A stretch of 64,000 nt of DNA from Thalassoglobus sp. JC818 (GCF_040717535.1 NZ_JBFEFI010000002.1:806001-870000); one strand, 5' to 3'. Shown: positions 38,001 through 47,865, counted from the first letter of the stretch. A program made the numbers and translations. Notes: generated from the letters alone by a model not told the origin.

Positions 38001-39290
38001 TCAGTTTTTGACCACTTTCTTGGCCGCGTCACCGATGCAGTAGAGATGATCGAACGTCCGAATCAGGATTTGACCATCTGTGAAGACGGGCGTCGAAACG
38101 ATGAACTCGTCACTGCCAAGTTCGTTGGTCGCGATGATCTTCTTGCGATCGGTATCGACGACAAACGTCACAGCATCCTCACGGACCAGATACAACCGGT
38201 TGCCGGCGAGGATTGGGGAAGAACTGAATTTGAGGCGATTCTTTGGAGTTTCGACCTTCCAGAGTTCCTCGCCTGATTCCGCGTCAATGCATCCGACTTC
38301 CCCTTTGTCTGTACAGAGAAAGACTTTGCCGTCGATCGCAGCTGGGGTGGGGACGTCAGACGAAAAGTCTTTCTTCGTCCAAAGGACGTGTGATTGTGTC
38401 ACGTTACCGCTGCCACCCATACGGATTGCGGTCAGTGTGGCTCCTCGAGCATATGGAGCGATGACGATTCCGTTGGTGATCACTGGCGATGCAATGGAGC
38501 GGAAGAAGCGTTCCTGATCGGGGTTCAATGTTCCGACACGCCACAGCTCTTTGCCGTTTTGCGCAGAGTGGCAGGTAACGAAGTCGGCTCCGAGAACCAC
38601 GATCTGCTCTTGTCCCTCGTATTCTGTCACGACAGGTGTCGAGTAGCTTTGAGCGGCTTCTTCAGGAGCACCCAGTTCACGATCGACTTTCCAGACTTCC
38701 TCACCAGTCTCTTTGTCAAATGCAGCGAGATAAGAAGGGGAGGGCGGACTCTGCATGCACGCGATGACGACATGGTCCTTGGTGAGAACAGGCGAGGTTC
38801 CAAGGTCCCACCAGAGAGTGTCTTCACCGTAGGCAGCTTGAAGGTTTTTCTGCCAGATGATCTCTCCTTCCAGATTGAGAGCAGCGAAGTCACCGTTCTT
38901 GTAATAGACGAAAACATATTCTCCATCGGTGACAGGAGAGGGGTTGCTGGCACTGGCTTTCTTGTGTTTGCCAGCTTTGGCTTCCCCGAGCGTTTGTTGC
39001 CAAACGGTTTCACCCTGGCGGTTCAAGCAGAGCAGCCCGTTTTTCTCGTCGATCGTACAGGAGACGAAGATCTTGTCTCCCAGCACGATTGGAGTGGAAC
39101 CACTTCGGCTCGGCAGGCTGATGCTCCAGGCGAGGTTTTTGTCGTCGGACCATTCGACAGCGTAATTCCCGCTCTCGACGGTCCCATCAATTCCGGGGCC
39201 ACGCCAGTTTGTCCAGTCTCCTGCAATCACTGCAGTGCTGAGCAATATGGGGAATGCAAATAGAGAGAGAGCTATTGAAGGTGTTCGCAT
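38001..39290 (-). CDS. PQQ-type beta-propeller secreted protein
   Basis: About 429 residues from the ATG at 39290, chosen because ggag precedes it at the right distance and a signal peptide begins there (MRTPSIALSLFAFPILLSTA). The mature protein starts DWTNWRGPGIDGT, a frequent opening of planctomycete PQQ-like propellers, followed by repeated blades with Trp/Asp/Gly patterns (GLLCLNRQGETVWQQ, AALNLEGEIIWQKN, GKELWRVGTLNP, GEVGCIDAESGEELWKVETP). The fold is that of BamB and quinoprotein dehydrogenases, but the Cys and metal ligands of the latter were not found, so a structural or binding role is more likely. Confidence 0.9.
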   Translation of the reverse strand: MRTPSIALSLFAFPILLSTAVIAGDWTNWRGPGIDGTVESGNYAVEWSDDKNLAWSISLPSRSGSTPIVLGDKIFVSCTIDEKNGLLCLNRQGETVWQQTLGEAKAGKHKKASASNPSPVTDGEYVFVYYKNGDFAALNLEGEIIWQKNLQAAYGEDTLWWDLGTSPVLTKDHVVIACMQSPPSPSYLAAFDKETGEEVWKVDRELGAPEEAAQSYSTPVVTEYEGQEQIVVLGADFVTCHSAQNGKELWRVGTLNPDQERFFRSIASPVITNGIVIAPYARGATLTAIRMGGSGNVTQSHVLWTKKDFSSDVPTPAAIDGKVFLCTDKGEVGCIDAESGEELWKVETPKNRLKFSSSPILAGNRLYLVREDAVTFVVDTDRKKIIATNELGSDEFIVSTPVFTDGQILIRTFDHLYCIGDAAKKVVKN

Positions 39291-39451
39291 GGAAACTCCG
39301 GGAGTCAATCTGTCGGTCAAAATGATCTTCAGTGGAACAGATCAACAATTATGATTGAGTCAGCCGCAATTGAAAAGGTGAGCGGGGCTGTGGATTCTCA
39401 ATCTTCAGGGCCCGAATCAGAAAGTGTCCCTGTCAGCATCGCGAAATCTGG

Positions 39452-39557
39452 CGAGAACGTTCTCAAATATGGTTTACACGGACTCGCACGAGCAAACTCG
39501 AGTCTCGGATGAGTGAGACCGCATAAGCGAGTGCACAGGACGGAGCAACTTGCTCTA
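39452..39557 (+). repeat. Dispersed element, copy R2 (diverged)
   Basis: Keeps the right half of the element: actcgcacgagca, then aagcgagtgcacagga and the palindrome gagcaacttgctct, with the same 75-base spacing from the tcgcac block to the right end as in the other copies. The middle and the left third differ; the left part contains its own palindrome gagaacgttctc. The terminal cta is the stop codon TAG of xerD on the minus strand. Confidence 0.8.
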
Positions 39558-40502
39558 TCCGCGTGGGTGGCACTTGGTGTGAATGGACTTAAGACGACTG
39601 TGTTCCACTTGGGTGTAGATTTGAGTCGTTCGGATGCTGGCATGGCCAAGCATTTCCTGAAGTGCCCGAATCTCTGCTCCACCAGCGAGCATGTGAGTTG
39701 CGAAGCTGTGACGAAGCGTGTGCGGGCTGATCTTGTCGCTGCACCCGATTCGTTTCGCGTACTTCTTCACGACGTGCCAGATCATTATCCGTGTTACTCC
39801 CCGTCCGGTGCGGGTGACGAACAGGTCGTCAGCATCGCGTCGACGGATCAGCTGCGGGCGCTCTTTGTCGAGGTAGTCGTCCAGCGCCTTGCGGGCGATC
39901 GGATTCAAATTGACAATGCGTTCTTTGTTTCCCTTGCCGAGGCAGCGGCAGTAGTTTTCCTCGAGTCTCAGGTCTCGCAGTTGCATCCCCGCAACTTCGG
40001 ATGCCCGACAGCCGGTCGCGTAGAGAACGGTGAGAATGGCCCGGTCGCGTTTGGGAAAGCTGTCTTCCCACGAAGGTGCGTCGAGAAGCCGATCGACCAT
40101 TTCCGGGCTGAGGACTGTCGGAAGGTATTGCCAGAGCTTCGGCGAAGACATCAGGTCAACGGTGCTCTCAGCGACGACTCCTTCCAGAACGAGATAACGG
40201 AAGAACATCTTGATCGCGACGAGTCGGCGAGAGATGGTCGTTGGCTTCAGATTGCGTTCGTGAAGTGCTTGCAGAAATTGCGAGAGGGCATTGAGGTCGA
40301 CATCGAGGACGGACCCAACATGCGAGTTGTTCATCCAGGTGACGAACTGCTCGATGTCATTCTTGTACGCCTTCACCGTGTTCATCGACATTCCGCATTC
40401 AGCCTGCAGATACGAGAGAAACGCATCGACAAACTGAGACGGATGAAGATGATGCTCCACCGAACTCGGTGCAGATTGCTGGGGACGGCGACGAGGAGGC
40501 AT
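39555..40502 (-). CDS. xerD: Tyrosine recombinase XerC/XerD-like
   Basis: A 315-residue tyrosine recombinase of the size and layout of XerC/XerD, which resolve chromosome dimers at dif. The N-terminal SAM-like domain (FVDAFLSYLQAECGMSMNTVKAY) precedes the catalytic domain with Arg in TGCRASEVAGMQLRDL, Lys in GKGNKERIV, HTLRHSFATHML, GHASIRTTQIYTQV (His/Arg and the nucleophile Tyr). All catalytic residues are present. XerD rather than XerC is a guess. The stop TAG is the terminal TAG of repeat R2. The normal-looking C-terminus argues against truncation by the element. Confidence 0.92.
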   Translation of the reverse strand: MPPRRRPQQSAPSSVEHHLHPSQFVDAFLSYLQAECGMSMNTVKAYKNDIEQFVTWMNNSHVGSVLDVDLNALSQFLQALHERNLKPTTISRRLVAIKMFFRYLVLEGVVAESTVDLMSSPKLWQYLPTVLSPEMVDRLLDAPSWEDSFPKRDRAILTVLYATGCRASEVAGMQLRDLRLEENYCRCLGKGNKERIVNLNPIARKALDDYLDKERPQLIRRRDADDLFVTRTGRGVTRIMIWHVVKKYAKRIGCSDKISPHTLRHSFATHMLAGGAEIRALQEMLGHASIRTTQIYTQVEHSRLKSIHTKCHPRG

Positions 40503-40776
40503 AACGAATGTCTGTGGAAAAGGTTTCCTTAACGACGAATCTTCACAGCGGTTCTGAAAGGACGTTGTGAACAGGCCTGTGCAATATCTCGACTTGATCC
40601 GCGGCGGCGGTCCACGATCTCTTTCCGAACTGTCAAAGTCAGCCAGTAGAGAACTGGTCTCACTCTCTTGATGGATTTAACGGAGAAGCGTTCTCGTAAA
40701 TCTGTAATGCAGTTGTCAGAAGCGGCGAAGTTCTCGGGACTGCAATGAGTCATACCGTTTATGGCAATTGCGGCGA

Positions 40777-41340
40777 TCAGACAAACGTGGAAGAAAAGGC
40801 AATCAGAAGCATCAATCCACCGCAGACGACGCGAGGAAGGATTTTGATTTGCTCTTCTGTGAGGAATCGCGTCAGCAGTCGTGATTCAATCGGTTCAGCG
40901 GATTCACGCAGCGGCGCTTTTGGGGTGATGACCGAGCCCAGCCATGCACCTCCCGCCGCACCAGCGACCGCTCCGAGCACAGCGAGCATCGAGCCAACGA
41001 TCGGGACAGCCATGCCTGCAATGACACACGTCAAACTTCCGAGCCCGGCACCGACGAGAATTCGGCTGCGGCTGGTCATGTCTTTCGTCGCTCGAAAGAG
41101 GGAATGTCGTCGAATGGCAAAATTGAAGGAGTCCCCGAGCACAGCCAGCAGGCCGATCAGGCAAATGGCGAACCAGCCTAATCCAAGCCCACTCGGTCGA
41201 GCGGGCAACAGCGACATGAACAACAGGCAGTTTGCGAAAATGATCCAATGCCCAGCCAAACGGTAGAAAATCCCCGCCCAGGCAATGAGGTTGGCGATGA
41301 GGAGGACTATCGCCGACAGATAATAGATCCAATCACTCAT
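40777..41340 (-). CDS. DUF456-like membrane protein
   Basis: About 187 residues from the ATG at 41340, preceded by gggagagacg. There are about five hydrophobic segments (WIYYLSAIVLLIANLIAWAG, WIIFANCLLFMSLLP, LGLGWFAICLIGLLAVLGDS, glycine-rich AGLGSLTCVIAGMAVPIVGSMLAVLGAVAGAAGGAWLGS, LPRVVCGGLMLLIAFSS). The Gly-rich central part is typical of DUF456 proteins, a small inner-membrane family of unknown function. Divergent from the methyltransferase gene. Confidence 0.75.
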   Translation of the reverse strand: MSDWIYYLSAIVLLIANLIAWAGIFYRLAGHWIIFANCLLFMSLLPARPSGLGLGWFAICLIGLLAVLGDSFNFAIRRHSLFRATKDMTSRSRILVGAGLGSLTCVIAGMAVPIVGSMLAVLGAVAGAAGGAWLGSVITPKAPLRESAEPIESRLLTRFLTEEQIKILPRVVCGGLMLLIAFSSTFV

Positions 41341-41553
41341 CGTCTCTCCCGTTTCTCTGGAATCGTCCACCGGGAGGATTGTGCTGTTTTCTTTCTTGTC
41401 CGAAACTCGAATTCGCATCCAAAAATAGAAGCGACTGCATCGAGTGCGACGGAGAACCTTCCTTCAAAGTCCGGACTGACTTGTCCGGCCAAACTCGCTG
41501 TTTGCTGATTCGTTGAAAGAAGAAGTGTTTTCTTGAAGAGAGAAGTGTTGGAG

Positions 41554-42294
41554 ATGGAACGACAGAATGAACACGAGGAGAGTGGCGATCAGCCATCGGC
41601 ATTCCCTCGATTGTCCGCGGACTTGCAATCGCTTCCGGAGATCCCCGGTGGATGGCAAGACCGAGAGTTCGACGTATCAGGAACAACACTAAAGGTTTTG
41701 TGTCCTGCACAACCGGATCTTTTCCTGGATGACGATGAAGTTCTGAAGGCGAACGAGCAAAACGACTATACACCGTACTGGGCGTTTCTGTGGCCCTCTT
41801 CGATTACAATGAGTCTGTTGATATCACAAGCGCCGTGGACGCCTGGAACACAGGTTCTTGAGCTTGGATCGGGAATTGGTCTTGTGGGGTTGGCGGGGCT
41901 GGCGCGAGGAGATCGTGTGACATTCAGTGACTACGATCCAACCTCGTTGCATTTGTGTCGGATGAATGCAGTTCGCAATGGGTTTTCAGACCCCGCGACG
42001 CTTCAACTGGACTGGCGGGAACCGACTGCTCAACAGTTCGATGCAATCGTCGGTTGCGAAGTGACGTATGATGCTCCGTCGCATGGTGTCATCCTGAACT
42101 TACTCTCCTTCATGCTCTCGGAAAACGGCGTCTGCTGGCTCGGTGATCCCGGACGTTATCAGTCTGAGAGATTCTATCAAATGGCCCAGAGTGAAGGTTT
42201 CTCAGTTCGTGTACTCGACACAGAACTGAACGAGCTGAAGCAGCCAAAGTCTAACGGTTTTCAGATCATGGAACTGCGTCGATCGTCGACCTGA
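41554..42294 (+). CDS. SAM-dependent methyltransferase (METTL21/KMT-like)
   Basis: About 246 residues from the ATG at 41554; a TTG start 21 bases upstream is possible. The nucleotide-binding core is clear: VLELGSGIGLVGLAGLARG (motif I), VTFSDYDPTSLHLCRMNAVRNG (motif II), FDAIVGCEVTYDAPSH, and LGDPGR. The YWAFLWPSSITMS segment before motif I recalls the Methyltransf_16 group, which includes lysine methyltransferases acting on elongation factors and ETF-beta. The substrate is not identifiable here. Neighbours give no clue. Confidence 0.82.
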   Translation: MERQNEHEESGDQPSAFPRLSADLQSLPEIPGGWQDREFDVSGTTLKVLCPAQPDLFLDDDEVLKANEQNDYTPYWAFLWPSSITMSLLISQAPWTPGTQVLELGSGIGLVGLAGLARGDRVTFSDYDPTSLHLCRMNAVRNGFSDPATLQLDWREPTAQQFDAIVGCEVTYDAPSHGVILNLLSFMLSENGVCWLGDPGRYQSERFYQMAQSEGFSVRVLDTELNELKQPKSNGFQIMELRRSST

Positions 42295-42328
42295 CTGAAT
42301 CCATGAAAATGGAGACATTGAAAACCGA

Positions 42329-43411
42329 TTAGAACGAGGAACTGTTGCTGCGGAATTGTTGATGACATTCTGCACAGGTCGACTGCATTTGATTCAGGCC
42401 CTCGCGAAAACCGTCGTAGTTTTCAGTTTTGACAGCTTGCACGCTGGAGAGTGCTCCGTCGACGAATTTGCTTGTCAGTTTTTGATAAAGTTCGGAATCG
42501 GCGGAATCGTAGCCGTCTGAACTCATGATCGTTGCTAAAGCCGCCAGCACACGAAGTTCCTGCTCGGTTTTTTCTGAGTCTTCTTTGAGTCGACTTTCGG
42601 TGTTGATGTTTGCTTTCAAGTCGTTGATGGAAGCATCGATCCGCTTCATGATGTCAGAGACGTACACGACATCAGCAAAATCGACGACCTCTTCCGCCTC
42701 GACATCGTTGACCGTTCCACCGTCGAGAGCGGTGATCAGTTTCAGGTAAGGCTCTTCGGTCGCTGAGAAGGCCGTTCGTCCGGTTCCGTCGGCAGCCATG
42801 TAAATTTCGTATCCAAGATCCCGGACAAATTTCGCTCGGGTTTTCCAGTCGTCATCTTCCTGATGAACTGTCGCGATGGCTCCGAGGGCTGTCATCATCG
42901 CACCATCAAGAGCAATGGCGTTGATCGACTTGTTGTACGTTCCGACAGTTTGAAGATTCTCTGAGAGTCGATTGCGGATGCTTTTCGTTTCATCGATCAG
43001 AATCGGAAGCGGAAGAATCTCTGTCCAATTGGCAGAATCTGACGAAGCAGCCGAAGATGTCGAATCGGTCGGTGGAGTTTCGGGAGTCTGATCCGGAGTC
43101 ATTTCCGGAAGCTGTTGTGTCGCGTTGCCTGGAGTGTTCGAAGCGAGGCTTGTCGAGTCAGCTGCGATTGTCAAAGGTTGATCGTAGAAGACGTCATAGG
43201 GAATCGTTCCGATCCACTGAGTCTCCTTCCGGTTCGGATCAACTTCGGACACATTCGAGTTCGATTCGGAGGGCTGTGTCGCAGGAGTCGAAGTCTTCGG
43301 AGCAGGGGCCGTTGCCGACGCCGATTCTGGTGTTGACGTCTGCGGACAACCTGTGAAGGTGATGGATGCGAGCACAATTGCCGCATACGCAAACGGAATC
43401 CGGGTTTGCAT
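42329..43411 (-). CDS. Lipoprotein with C-terminal cytochrome c'-like heme site
   Basis: About 360 residues from the ATG at 43411; in-frame ATGs also lie at 43426 and 43462. The leader IVLASITFTGC is a lipoprotein signal, so the mature protein is anchored by an N-terminal Cys. A disordered Thr/Ser/Pro/Glu-rich stretch of about 110 residues follows, then a mostly helical domain ending in MQSTCAECHQQFRSNS. The class I heme motif placed at the very C-terminus (CAECH), preceded by a helix, is the layout of cytochrome c'. It is probably an envelope electron carrier or small-ligand binding protein. Convergent with the methyltransferase gene. Confidence 0.8.
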   Translation of the reverse strand: MQTRIPFAYAAIVLASITFTGCPQTSTPESASATAPAPKTSTPATQPSESNSNVSEVDPNRKETQWIGTIPYDVFYDQPLTIAADSTSLASNTPGNATQQLPEMTPDQTPETPPTDSTSSAASSDSANWTEILPLPILIDETKSIRNRLSENLQTVGTYNKSINAIALDGAMMTALGAIATVHQEDDDWKTRAKFVRDLGYEIYMAADGTGRTAFSATEEPYLKLITALDGGTVNDVEAEEVVDFADVVYVSDIMKRIDASINDLKANINTESRLKEDSEKTEQELRVLAALATIMSSDGYDSADSELYQKLTSKFVDGALSSVQAVKTENYDGFREGLNQMQSTCAECHQQFRSNSSSF

Positions 43412-43705
43412 CGACTGGTTCTGCATTGTTGAGTGGCTCAGTGATTCTAGAAGTTGACTCATCAGATCTGGTTTTCCACCGCGTCAGGTTGAAGCCGGTT
43501 GTCTCGCTGGAATTGAATTGTCCGGGAAAACTGCAGTTTTGGCGAGACTCATCGGAAGACTCCTCAAACAATTCTAACGTGCCACGAGAATTGTTATACT
43601 GTTCATGTCCTGGGGTCACGAATTCGAGGGAAATTCCCCTCACGAGGGTCTCCGCGATATAATCATTTCAGACATCATATCCCCGAATTTAATCGAAGAG
43701 TTGCT

Positions 43706-46246
43706 ATGGACTTCCGCACTTGTCCCGCTTGCCAGGCGTCGGTTCTCGAAGACGATGTGGAAGATTGCCCGTTTTGCGGTGCATCAATGTCTGGGAAACC
43801 AAAGCCCGCAACGCCTTCAAAACCTGCAGCGGGGACTCAGAAGGGGGCAGCTCCCAAGGGGAAATCCAAGCCGGAACCGGCGAGTGCTAAGAAACCAGCC
43901 GCTGCCGCGAAGAAGCCTCAGCGTCCCGGAAGTGCGCCGGCCGACACTCAAGAAGACGATCCTTTCGAAGTCGATACCTCTGCCGTTCGAAGGGCCATTA
44001 AGCTTGCTCCACGCCCCACGAAAACACGGACCTACGAAGTTGTCTGTCCGATGTGCGAAACGTCTGGGTATATGCAGCCTGAAGATGCTGGGAAAGACGT
44101 TCAGTGTTGCAACTCGGAATGTATCGTTCCAGTTTTCAAATCGAAGCGACCGAAGATCGAAGCTGTCGTTGAAGAACAAGGCTCCGGCAAGAAATGGCTG
44201 ATCATCGCTGCCAGTGTCGCTGCGGTCGCGCTGGTCGGTGTCGTCCTCAAGTTCACCGTCTTCAGTACGCCAGAAGATCCGAATGTCGTCGGACCTATCC
44301 CAGCTCCTTATTGTCAGGATTGTCCACCTGAGCCTGAACCGAAGGAGTGCGACGACTGTCCTCCGCCGGAACCGAAAGAAATTTCGCTGGCTCAGATTCG
44401 CAAAGAATCATTAGACAAAATTTCCAACGTTGCTTTGGATCGGCGTGACAATCGCAATTCGAACGTGGGAACTCAACTCGCCGCTGAAGCTTATGCTGTG
44501 TCGGGTGAAATCAATCGGGCGGTCGAACAACTCAAGCGGTTGCAAACGACTGCCCGCAGCATACCCCACTATCAAGTTCAGCCACTTGCAGAAATCGCCT
44601 GGGCTCAATTGAAAGCAGGAGACTCAGCGGCAGCTGGGACCAGTGCTGCAGATGGTCTGGAGAAGTCGAGTTCGCTTCCGCCCGGTTTGCGACGTTCATT
44701 CGATGCTGCGACATCACTGGCAGGTGCTCTCGTTGCAGTGGGTAAAAGTGAGGATGCAAACAAATTGATCGCAAGCCAGAAAGCCCAAGGGCCTGCGGGG
44801 ACAGCTTCGGTGATCTGGCGAGTCGCCCTCGATTCTCGAACCTACGACATCGGGCTGGAATCCGAGCGACCCTATCACGTCGCGATGGATGAACCACTCA
44901 GAGTCGGAGTCGTGGAAACACTCGTCTCTCACGGTTACCCAGAACAGGCGTTCGCCTTCGCGATGGAAGCGAAAGACGTCGATCAGCGAGACGCTGCTTT
45001 GGCAGGTTGGGCAGGTCGAGTTACAGAGCTGCAGCCAGAATCCGCGATTCAGACAGTGACAAATCAATTGTCGAATCAGGAAGTGTCTGATACCGGCAAG
45101 GTTCGAGTGTGGTGTGCCGTCGCTTCACATCTGGCATCGAAGGGACTCTCCGGTCCTTCCGAGACCGCATACGCCAAAGCACTTGAGTTGTACAAGAACA
45201 TTGCGAGTCCCTCAGCTGCTCCGACTCCTTCGATGAAGGACATCTACGATAGTCAAGGGCGGCCTCATCTTGGCTTGCCAAATCCGTCTCCGAATCAGAC
45301 AGCTGCCTCCGCTTGTACGGATGTCGCCCTCGTTGCATTACAGCTTGGAAAGCCAGAAGAAGCACTGGCAGCTGTTGAGAAAGCAATGGCTCAAACGCGT
45401 GCGATGACACCAAGTCCTGCGAAGACTCAAGCACTGTTCGACGAATGTGAACGAAGCGGTGATAGTGTTCGCTATCAGTTAGATTCGCTCCTAAATCTCG
45501 GAGGGTCTTCGAGCAAGATTCGTCGGGAGTTTGGAAGATATCGTCTCCAGTGTGAACGTTTGAATGACGTCGCCAAGGAACGACTCGCGTTTCAGGTTCA
45601 GTTGCTGCGAGCGGTTGCGCGGCAGGGACTAGTTCCCGAAATCTGGGCGATGGTGCAGGACCGAACGTCCGCTTCTGATGTCGCTGATCAGGAACCGTAT
45701 TTCCAAACGACTCTGCCAGGTTTCTTGCAGACTCGCGCCAAACTGGCTGGAAACAGCTCACTGAAGAGCGAGATTGAATCAGCCATCAGTGCGACACGCG
45801 ACTATCCTTACGATCTGGTTGATCTGCGATCGACTCAAATCCAAGAGTTGATTGATCAGAAGAAACTGGACGCAGCGTCGGATCAGATCAAGCAGGTCTA
45901 TCTCCTCTCGAAGGTGCGAGAGAACCGAAAACAGCTTGATCCAGACGAGCTCGATGTCGCGATTCTCGGGCAGATCGGAGACGTCCAGAAACAAGCGACT
46001 GCCGAGGAGACTCTGGTTTTCATTTCCGATGCGTTTGATCCAATTCTCAAAGAAGACGCTGCGATGCTCTTCGGAGGTTATACCGTTCAGGCTGGCACCG
46101 CTCCGACAGTTTGGGAGCTTCTGAAAACTCCGCTCGTTCGTGATTTGGGAGCACTCGAACGGACAGCCATCTATCGAGGATTTCTCACCGAGCTGGCTCG
46201 GCCAAAAACTGAAGCTCCGGCCGCATCGACTGCTTCCAACAACTGA
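43706..46246 (+). CDS. Zinc-ribbon / TM / TPR-like protein
   Basis: An 846-residue protein. It starts with a zinc ribbon (TCPACQ, DCPFCGAS; Cys6, Cys9, Cys21, Cys24), a Lys/Ala/Pro-rich linker, and a second Cys-rich domain (VVCPMCETSGYMQPEDAGKD, CCNSEC). A membrane segment (WLIIAASVAAVALVGVVLKF) near residue 160 places the ribbons in the cytoplasm. The periplasmic part begins with two CxxC pairs in a Pro/Glu-rich segment (YCQDCPPEPEPKECDDCPPP) and continues with about 550 residues of Ala/Leu-rich helical repeats of TPR type. No enzyme motif was seen. It is probably a scaffold spanning the inner membrane. Confidence 0.83.
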   Translation: MDFRTCPACQASVLEDDVEDCPFCGASMSGKPKPATPSKPAAGTQKGAAPKGKSKPEPASAKKPAAAAKKPQRPGSAPADTQEDDPFEVDTSAVRRAIKLAPRPTKTRTYEVVCPMCETSGYMQPEDAGKDVQCCNSECIVPVFKSKRPKIEAVVEEQGSGKKWLIIAASVAAVALVGVVLKFTVFSTPEDPNVVGPIPAPYCQDCPPEPEPKECDDCPPPEPKEISLAQIRKESLDKISNVALDRRDNRNSNVGTQLAAEAYAVSGEINRAVEQLKRLQTTARSIPHYQVQPLAEIAWAQLKAGDSAAAGTSAADGLEKSSSLPPGLRRSFDAATSLAGALVAVGKSEDANKLIASQKAQGPAGTASVIWRVALDSRTYDIGLESERPYHVAMDEPLRVGVVETLVSHGYPEQAFAFAMEAKDVDQRDAALAGWAGRVTELQPESAIQTVTNQLSNQEVSDTGKVRVWCAVASHLASKGLSGPSETAYAKALELYKNIASPSAAPTPSMKDIYDSQGRPHLGLPNPSPNQTAASACTDVALVALQLGKPEEALAAVEKAMAQTRAMTPSPAKTQALFDECERSGDSVRYQLDSLLNLGGSSSKIRREFGRYRLQCERLNDVAKERLAFQVQLLRAVARQGLVPEIWAMVQDRTSASDVADQEPYFQTTLPGFLQTRAKLAGNSSLKSEIESAISATRDYPYDLVDLRSTQIQELIDQKKLDAASDQIKQVYLLSKVRENRKQLDPDELDVAILGQIGDVQKQATAEETLVFISDAFDPILKEDAAMLFGGYTVQAGTAPTVWELLKTPLVRDLGALERTAIYRGFLTELARPKTEAPAASTASNN

Positions 46247-46368
46247 GACAACCAACCAGCCCGACAGGAGCCTCTTCGATCGCTGCGCACTGTTGCAATT
46301 GAATGAGAAGGTTGTTTGAATCGACAAACGAATTCCAGACTTTCGCGTTCGAAGAATAGGAACTGTCG

Positions 46369-47865
46369 ATGATTGCGCGCGACCTTAGGCGAGTGTGTTG
46401 GATGGGCTTGTTGGTGCTGACGGTGTTCTCGCCAGTCAGAGCGGCTGAGCCCGATTCCGCTAACGACCGCCCCAATGTTTTGTTCATCGCGATCGATGAC
46501 CTGAATGACTGGGAAGGTTGTCTGGGAGGACACCCGCAAGCGAAGACTCCGTACATGGATCGACTCGCAGAGCGCGGAACTCTCTTCTCCAATGCACATT
46601 GTCAGGCGCCGCTTTGCAATTCCTCTCGAACGGCCATCATGACCGGGCTGCGTCCGTCGTCGACAGGCGTCTACGCCTTGCAGCCCTGGTTCCGAAAAGT
46701 CGAAGAACTGCGCGACCATGTCACGCTTCCGCAGCACTTCAAGTCGCAGGGATACAAAACGCTTACAGCTGGAAAGATCTATCACGGAGGTTTTCCACCC
46801 AAGCCGGAGCGAACGGCTGAGTTTGATGTCTGGGGGCCGTCAGCTGGCGTTGGTGTTCGTCCTCCGGAAAAACTCGTCACGACACCGGGCGGCAATCACC
46901 CGCTCGTCGACTGGGGGACGTTTCCTCATCGCGATGAAGACAAGGGAGACTGGAAGGTTGCAAGTTGGGCAGTTGAACAGCTTGAGCAACCTCAAGAAGA
47001 GCCGTTCTTTCTTTCAGTCGGTTTCTTTCTGCCGCATGTTCCCTGCTACGCAACACAAAAGTGGTTTGACCTGTACCCTGAAGACGAACTGATCATGCCA
47101 GAGGTTCCGGAAGGCGATCGTTCGGATGTTCCTCATTTTTCATGGTATCTGTATTGGAAACTGCCGGAAGTTCGGCTTTCTTGGCTGAAAGAAACCGGTC
47201 AATGGAAACCTCTCGTTCGGGCCTATCTGGCTTCTGTCAGTTTTGTCGACAGTCAAGTGGGACGCGTATTGGATGCTCTTGAAGCAAGCGGACACGCTGA
47301 CGATACCATCGTCGTTCTGTGGTCAGATCATGGCTGGCATCTGGGAGAGAAAGACATCTCTGGTAAGAACACCTTGTGGCATGAGTCGACCCGTGTTCCT
47401 TTGATCTTCGCCGGGCCCGGAATTCAATCTGGGGAAATCTGTTCGCAGCCGGCAGAGCTCATCGACATGTATCCAACTCTGGCTGAGTTGTGCGGTCTTC
47501 CAGCTCCAGAAGGCTTGGACGGACACAGTCTTGTTCCGCAACTGGAAGATGTGACCACTGCTCGCCAATGGCCAGCCATCACCACACACAACCCCGGAAA
47601 CCATTCCGTTGTGACGGACCGCTGGCGATATATCCATTACGCCGACGGCTCCGAAGAACTCTACGATCTGAAGAGTGATCCCAACGAATGGACCAACCTC
47701 GCCACGTCGGCAGCTCATGCCCAAACGAAGTCTGAACTCGCAAAGTTGTATCCGCGCAACGATGCCTCTCCCGCACCGGGCAGCAAGTCTCGCTTGCTCA
47801 TTAAGGAGGGAGATCAATGGCTCTGGGAAGGCGAACCAATCATTGATTCCGAGTTGGAGCGGTAG
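46369..47865 (+). CDS. Secreted sulfatase, iduronate-2-sulfatase-like
   Basis: A 498-residue protein with a signal peptide (about residues 1-25). Metal ligands are in VLFIAIDDLNDWEG (Asp43, Asp44), and the active-site segment is QAPLCNSSRTAIMTGLRPSS with the formylglycine-precursor Cys83; the usual Pro of CxPSR is replaced by Ser. The distal metal site is WSDHGWHLGEKD and the Lys in SGKNTLWHE. The arrangement follows family S1 iduronate-2-sulfatase/choline-sulfatase-like enzymes abundant in planctomycetes, which desulfate algal or animal polysaccharides. A formylglycine-generating enzyme must come from elsewhere in the genome. Confidence 0.93.
   Translation: MIARDLRRVCWMGLLVLTVFSPVRAAEPDSANDRPNVLFIAIDDLNDWEGCLGGHPQAKTPYMDRLAERGTLFSNAHCQAPLCNSSRTAIMTGLRPSSTGVYALQPWFRKVEELRDHVTLPQHFKSQGYKTLTAGKIYHGGFPPKPERTAEFDVWGPSAGVGVRPPEKLVTTPGGNHPLVDWGTFPHRDEDKGDWKVASWAVEQLEQPQEEPFFLSVGFFLPHVPCYATQKWFDLYPEDELIMPEVPEGDRSDVPHFSWYLYWKLPEVRLSWLKETGQWKPLVRAYLASVSFVDSQVGRVLDALEASGHADDTIVVLWSDHGWHLGEKDISGKNTLWHESTRVPLIFAGPGIQSGEICSQPAELIDMYPTLAELCGLPAPEGLDGHSLVPQLEDVTTARQWPAITTHNPGNHSVVTDRWRYIHYADGSEELYDLKSDPNEWTNLATSAAHAQTKSELAKLYPRNDASPAPGSKSRLLIKEGDQWLWEGEPIIDSELER

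Noticed and set aside
39555-40502. Integrase of a genomic island or prophage
   Set aside because: The recombinase has XerC/XerD size and domain layout, and no phage genes, tRNA attachment site or direct repeats flank it.
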